Positions 59,030 to 64,000 of a stretch of DNA of 64,000 nt are shown in pieces. Source of the DNA: Inonotus obliquus (taxonomy: Eukaryota; Basidiomycota; Agaricomycetes; Hymenochaetales; Hymenochaetaceae); NCBI GenBank assembly GCA_032164295.1, contig JAJHTX010000009.1, positions 1,736,001-1,800,000 on the forward strand, written 5' to 3'. Both the position numbers and the translations under genes were made by a program. Each line of letters begins with the position of its first letter. The stretch's first letter is position 1. The notes under the pieces are model-generated. The model saw nothing but the letters and a program-made list of their open reading frames with translations, was not told where the DNA came from and made no database searches.

Positions 59030-60338
59030 GCCAGAGATTCCGGGAATTCTCAGGTCATTGTCTCAAGATTCGCAAGATACACTGATGAAGTACCTTTACA
59101 AGGGCATGGCGATGCCTAGCTGGGGAGATAGTAGTTGGAGCGTATTCCTTGCTTGGCATGAAAAGGTGCGCGCCTTAACGTCATTCATTCCTTGAGATGA
59201 TGAAGCTGATATAGTGCTTACGTCTGGGTTTTGTGTCTAGTTGACGGAGCTTGCGGGTATCGGATGCATTGTGCGTGTTATGACGGACAGACGAGCTGTA
59301 TGATATATGATACGGGAGAGATGTGGACTAGAAACTGCAATAACTTATAATGCTTGGACGAGTCTGGACGATGTTCATGATAATCCCTGTGTGAACATTT
59401 CGCGCTGTATCTGATCATGATATTGAGGTTATTGTTGACTCGATGCATGCTTTGTTTCGATATTCTAACTTGTTCGCCACTTTGTGCACTATCTTCAGCA
59501 GTTGGGCGCTCATCAACAAGAGACGACAACCACAGATGTTATTTAGAAACGATCGCGGCTATACCAAATCATAAAGGAAGACCTGCTTGATGTGTTATTA
59601 TACGCGGAAATCAGGGAGAATGATCATGGCGGAGGGCATGAGATAGATACAGGATAGGTAAGTGAGAAAATACCAACTACGTAGACGTAGCGGTCTGTAT
59701 GATCAGCAAAGCAAACTTCAAGAACGTATCTTGAATCATTTTTTTGTCATCAGCTCCGCAACAGAGGCCCTCAGACATCCGGTCTTACTTTGCCATTCAA
59801 AGTGGGCGGACAGGTACGTCGTCGTCGTCGTCAGTGTTCTGCGTTTGCTTCCTCTTCAGTTGCCGAGTTTCCCGTTGGCTTCGTAATAGTGTCTACCACG
59901 GTCTTTGGATCCTCCGCAGCCGGAGGGAGACTCCCGTGTACCAACGGTAGGTATTGGCTGCTACACTATGGGTGGGTCTCCTAGTAGATTTCATAGCATT
60001 TCCCTGATTTATTCCCGCAGCATTCGCCTCATCAATTCATCATCCATCATCCATCATCCATGTCCCGATTGGCTTTCCTACGACCTCATAAAGTTATAAT
60101 GTTGGAAGTTGACGATTTGTTTGGTGATCGACGCAATGTCCACCATCCGTCAGCCTAATAAGTTCCTTTTTCGTCCCACATATAAGCTCGTTTGCCACCT
60201 CGTCTCTTCCAGCGCGAGTCGCGACTGAGGTGAGCCCTTCCATACATCTACACACACTATTCCCATTCTTTTTGTCTTCCCGTAGAATTCTTAATAGGTA
60301 CTGTACAAACCCCGTTGTACCATGCGTCAAATCTATAA
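59030..60338. other. Unassigned sequence
   Basis: 59030-59302 is the duplicate of 24230-24505. The rest shows no recognisable gene. There is a small CATCATC-type repeat near 60040-60060 and a GTCGTC run near 59817. An open stretch at 59744 (SSAPQQRPSDIRSYF) ends at a possible donor and was not identified. Confidence 0.4.
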
Positions 60339-60620
60339 ATGGAAGGTGAAGAGGACCGCACGATTAAGGTCATTATGCGCGGGTGTTCTCCGTCGTTCAA
60401 GAAGTATATCAAGGTGAAAATCAATAAGCCAATCTGCTTCGACAATGAGGGATCCGAAGTTCCCTCTTCGACTCATATTCGACCTCAACATTCGCAAAGA
60501 TGCACCCTGAAATCACCGCTTATCTGGTATAGTCCTCCAAGTAAGGTTCATCGCCGGAGACACTGCCGTATTGTGTTCAAAGAGATGGCGCATACACTTG
60601 TTCTCGTGAGGAATCTAGGG
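60339..60620 (+). pseudogene. FunK1 type A exon 3 scrap
   Basis: An internal piece of exon 3 (MEGEEDRTIKVIMRG to VRNLGDI) without flanking exons. Its right end joins directly to the 3' end of a BAR-SH3 gene that reads towards it. Confidence 0.85.
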
Positions 60621-61970
60621 GACATCCGGAACTGTCACTCCTGATGGACGGACATGGCGACGATCGTCAGCGAAAGGATGAGAGTCATCCATGCTTTCCC
60701 TATCATTTTCGTCTTCGGTCATACTAAGCTCTGATTCGGAAGGCTCAACAAGAGTCCTTCTGCTCTCCTCATCCTTGGGCGGCACCTTCCCACTTCGTCC
60801 GAACCCGAGGATACTCGGATCGCTCGTATTCTTAAACTTCGTTGGCGTCGGTCCGTCCATCGTCCTGACCGGAATCGCATAGTTCGCCGGGAACAACCCT
60901 TTTCGTCCCCCAGTCTCGCCGAGCCACCAATCATCAAGCACTTCGTTGGTCGCCTCAAGTCCGTATAGGTACTAAAGTAACCATTTAGTTCACTCCTACT
61001 AGATCAGTGTAAGCACGCACTCTGGCTGAGGCCACTCCACTTCCACCTCCCTCAGCACTTCCAGATATTGTTCCGCATATTTGATCTCCGATTGCAAGAG
61101 CAGCCTCAATTCTCGCTGATATTCGACTTCGCCCTCTCTTATAGCATCCATCCTTGCTCTCACGTCTTCAGCCATCTCCTTGTACCTTGCTCTCGCTCTT
61201 GCAAGTTCTTCTTCCGCCTCCTTCTTATCCTTTTCCTTCTTGTACGTCTTTTCCGCCTTTACAATTGCCGCATCGTACGCGAGGCGACGCGATTCGAGTT
61301 TCTTCCGTTGAGCAACATATTCTTCCAGCTCTGCTTTAGAACGATCGAGATAAGTGAGGAAAGAATCAGCAATAGTGACGGCATAGATGTTCTGAATTGT
61401 AGCTATTTGACAGCGCGCGCGACCAAGGCTCGCCATAGAACGACCTAAGCAAGACTTATCAGCACTATTTCTTGATAAACACACAATTCCCACGCACCTA
61501 AAGCACTTGAACCACCAAGGACCTCTCCATGCTCGATCATCACAACACCCAATGCCTCCGAGTGCATCATGGGATCTCCAGGGACCACTTCAGAAGACTG
61601 TTTTTGTGAGATATACTCCACGTAGTCTCGCGATGCGGTGTACATTCTAGAGAGTACCATGGATAACATTAATATTCCCGGATGTCAGTAATTGAGCAGC
61701 TCACTTGTCAAGCCCCTTCTTCCTTGCCTCCATATCCTGCTCCAATGCAACGAACTCACTAGACGGTTGCGTTTTTTCGCGAGTGGATATTACTTCTCCA
61801 GCCCACTAATTACCGCAGAGCAATGAGTACATTACGCGTAGCGGCATCGACAGACATAATCTCACTTGACGAAGTTTTCCAAGCTAACATAACAGAACCC
61901 ACGGTGGGCCATCAGTTGTATCATTCTCAGGGCAACAGGGCAACAGACAGCTTACCTGTTTGCTTGTCAT
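60615..61970 (-). CDS. BAR-SH3 domain protein, 3'-truncated
   Basis: Minus strand. Exons by splice signals and family match: 61970-61956 (MTSKQ), 61883-61866 (LGKLRQ), 61805-61705 (WAGEVISTREKTQ), 61646-61498 (MYTASRDYVEYISQK), 61444 to about 61017 and 60971-60615. The BAR region is well kept, with a long charged coiled coil (AELEEYVAQRKKLESRR), so the protein should bind curved membranes. The last exon carries the second half of an SH3 domain (DDWWLGETGGRKGLFPANY) but its first half is missing. The last exon keeps frame only if the weaker donor GTGCTT at 61016 is used. The stop codon lies in antisense FunK1 sequence, so the true 3' end is lost. It may be a recent pseudogene. Confidence 0.65.
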
Positions 61971-62570
61971 AGTTGCGTGATGGCTCCTGGCTTTTTGAAA
62001 GCTTCGAGAATACGAAGGAAGATAGGCTATAAGGCTTTGGGGACAGAAAGTGCCAGCACAATGTCCTTATTTCTCCGTCGTTGTAGTCGTAGCGAAAGAC
62101 AACAAAAGTGATTAGGGGTGGAAGCAGAGAACAAAGGTGGCATGATTCTTGTCCATAGCTAATTTGTAAACTCAAACAACGTAAGACACCATTATGATTA
62201 GATAACCACGTGGCAATACAATACTTGAGCAGCCTGCCCACATTGTTAATGTATCTTATCACTTGAGCTTCACACAACACGCACAAGAACAATGAATAAA
62301 CTACATATGTTTCACGAATGCTCTGTCCCAGCACCGATTAAGGGATGCATTTCTGTTCCTTCCAAACATCTGTGGACAGCGATTGTGTGGTACCAGGTTA
62401 CCATCGTGATTTCAAGTTGTTATAGTCTTAAAACAATATTACTCGGGATATTCTGTGATACATACATTGTACTCATGAGCAGGGTCGAAACCTACCGACT
62501 CAAGCTCGATCTGACTCCTCCACTCCAACTCATTCAGCAGGTTTCAGAAATATCACTTCGAAGGTGCGCA
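61971..62570. other. Unassigned; upstream region of the BAR-SH3 gene
   Basis: No gene was recognised. A frame at 62292-62639 runs into the adjacent repeat and has no family resemblance. Confidence 0.4.
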
Positions 62571-62957
62571 TACGCGTCGACCTTCCAGCAGTCGACTCCA
62601 CAAAAATTCAACCCTGCGACCCCACATGTGGATCATTGAAGACAAACTTTATTAATATATGATAAGTTGCACAAACCAATCGCAAAGCCACTAACAAGAC
62701 TCACCTACGGGCACAAATATCCAGCGCAAGTAGAGAACCGCCCTATAGTAAATAAGTAAATCAGACCTATTCTAATGGTGATACGCATAGGAAAGACAGA
62801 ACCGGGAACTGTGGAGACAATGGACCAGAGGAGGGGAAAACAGGAACAACCACGCACACAGGCCTAGGTGAGTCATTATCGAGAGTAGCAACCTATAACA
62901 CAAAAATGCTACTTGCATGAAAGCAGTGTGACTGTGAGCACCAACTCGCACCATGTG
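62571..62957 (+). repeat. Upstream repeat of FunK1 type A (copy 2)
   Basis: A direct repeat of 1-375. The match ends at CCATGTG, after which copy 1 continues into the FunK1 promoter and this copy into a terminal-inverted-repeat element. It suggests that another FunK1 cassette begins or once began here. Confidence 0.8.
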
Positions 62958-62958
62958 G

Positions 62959-63779
62959 TGACTGGCACGGCCTATCAAATTTCCGTGAGTTCCCACGGTC
63001 TCGTTTAGCTCTTCCGAGCGATCGACGTGTCGATTTCAGTGTCTCACTTTTTGGATTTGACATTGTGGAGGATACTCAGCCCTCCACAACTTCGTGAAAA
63101 ATCCCAAAAAATATCAGAAAAATGTCTTTTAGTGTGTAGAACAAATCTGTCAGAAAAACTCAAATTTCTGTCAAATGTTGGTCGAGATATTCGCATTTTT
63201 TGTGCGTATCTCCGCAGCAGAGAAAATATTTCAAATTGTGTTTTGACAGAAATGTTCAAAATCTCTTAAATATTATGTATGTGGAAGAAGTCTGGTAGAA
63301 AATTATGTACTTAAGGAGCCTGGATGCATATATGCCACTGAAATCACAACAGATCAGGACTTGTGTAGTTTCTTCTGATGAGATTTAGACATTGCATTTG
63401 GATGTAGGTTTACATGTAAGTTATTGCATTCAAGGTGGAGTGTGTTGGGTGGGAGGAACACTTCAGAAAATAAGCCCGGCCTGCAATTTCAAGATCACGT
63501 GATGTTTAGATTTCGTTCAGAAAATGCATACAATTTGGCATAGTCATCACTAAACAGGTTATCTATTGTAATTTTGTGCAATGCAGCCAGTTTATATAAC
63601 ATTTACTCTACTTATGACCTGTTAGACTTGTTATTGGGTTCTATATACACTCGAGGGAGAGTTTACTGTTCTGAATGAAGCTGAGACACAAAGATCGACA
63701 CTGCCTTTCAAATTTGGGTTCACTTAGTGGAGGAAGCAACTGTGGGAACTCACGAAAATTTGATAGGCCGTGCCAGTCA
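62959..63779. mobile_element. Terminal-inverted-repeat element (MITE-like), about 820 bp
   Basis: 38 bp ends at 62959-62996 and 63742-63779 are reverse complements with one mismatch (start TGACTGGCACGGCC). No transposase frame lies between them; the interior is AT-rich. A clear target duplication was not found, and the right flank is not the continuation of the FunK1 upstream repeat, so the element may be part of a larger or rearranged one. Confidence 0.65.
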
Positions 63780-64000
63780 AGGACCTCTCTTAATCCTGAT
63801 TGATGCCTGAGTCCTGAAAGGGTCAAATTATCCAGATTTTTTGAGCCCTGACAGGCCCGTTTTATCCAGATTGGCTGAGACCTTGGCCTCAGGCTCTCAA
63901 AATGCAAAAAATTATCCAGATTTTGGCCTCAGACATAGAAAAAGCTAAGAAACGTGAAGACCCAGCTCTGGGCAGTCGAAAAAAAAAGTATTACGCCCTT
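63780..64000. other. Short sequence with TTATCCAGATT repeats
   Basis: Three copies of a TTATCCAGATT motif occur near 63829, 63861 and 63911, with related CCTGA/CCTCAG motifs between them. The window ends here, so its nature cannot be decided. Confidence 0.35.

Noticed and set aside
61927..62334. Minus-strand frame overlapping the 5' end of the BAR-SH3 gene
   Set aside because: It overlaps the short first exon in another frame and shows no domain; treated as chance.

Overview
The window looks like a repeat-rich, subtelomere-like or accessory region of an agaricomycete (mushroom-type basidiomycete) genome. The grounds are: four multi-exon FunK1-type protein kinase genes (a family expanded in Agaricomycetes), short 50-80 nt GT-AG introns, a chromodomain gypsy element, a copia element, a two-ORF non-LTR retrotransposon, and degraded copies of conserved eukaryotic genes (ribosomal protein uL2/RPL8, a SURF4/Erv29-type cargo receptor, a BAR-SH3 protein). 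No bacterial, organellar, tRNA or rRNA features were recognised.

Layout. 0-7.4 kb: two FunK1 genes in tandem (type A 477-3150, type B 3962-6628) and a conserved 3' flank. 7.4-13.5 kb: a perfect-looking foldback, a 1.28 kb LTR-like element (8086-9368), and a decayed minus-strand gene (12898-9585) that carries three near-copies of one intron. 13.5-23.5 kb: a full-length LINE (ORF1 and ORF2), broken by three further copies of the LTR-like element and followed by a truncated FunK1 pseudogene. 24.2-27.1 kb: a gene graveyard with uL2 (minus), an HMG-box-like scrap and SURF4 (plus). 27.2-30.4 kb: one TG...CA element of 1.58 kb carrying an ORF, with a second copy inserted into it in inverted orientation. 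31.3-38.9 kb: a second type A + type B FunK1 pair with the same 3' flank. 38.9-52.4 kb: a second LINE copy, split by an LTR-like element that is itself split by an intact-looking 6.2 kb gypsy element (40745-46950). 52.5-59.0 kb: two different FunK1 pseudogene pieces on either side of a copia element. 59-64 kb: a FunK1 exon 3 scrap fused tail-to-tail to a BAR-SH3 gene on the minus strand, a repeat of the window's first 375 bases, and a terminal-inverted-repeat element.

The window is best read as serial segmental duplication of one cassette (FunK1 A, FunK1 B, 3' flank, LINE, FunK1 pseudogene), with mobile elements nesting in the copies. Only the four FunK1 genes look like intact host genes; the BAR-SH3 gene is 3'-truncated. 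The retroelements are mostly inactivated by nonsense codons, many of them CGA to TGA, consistent with CpG decay. Intron and start choices come from paralogue alignment by eye. Coordinates of splice sites and element ends may be off by a base or two.
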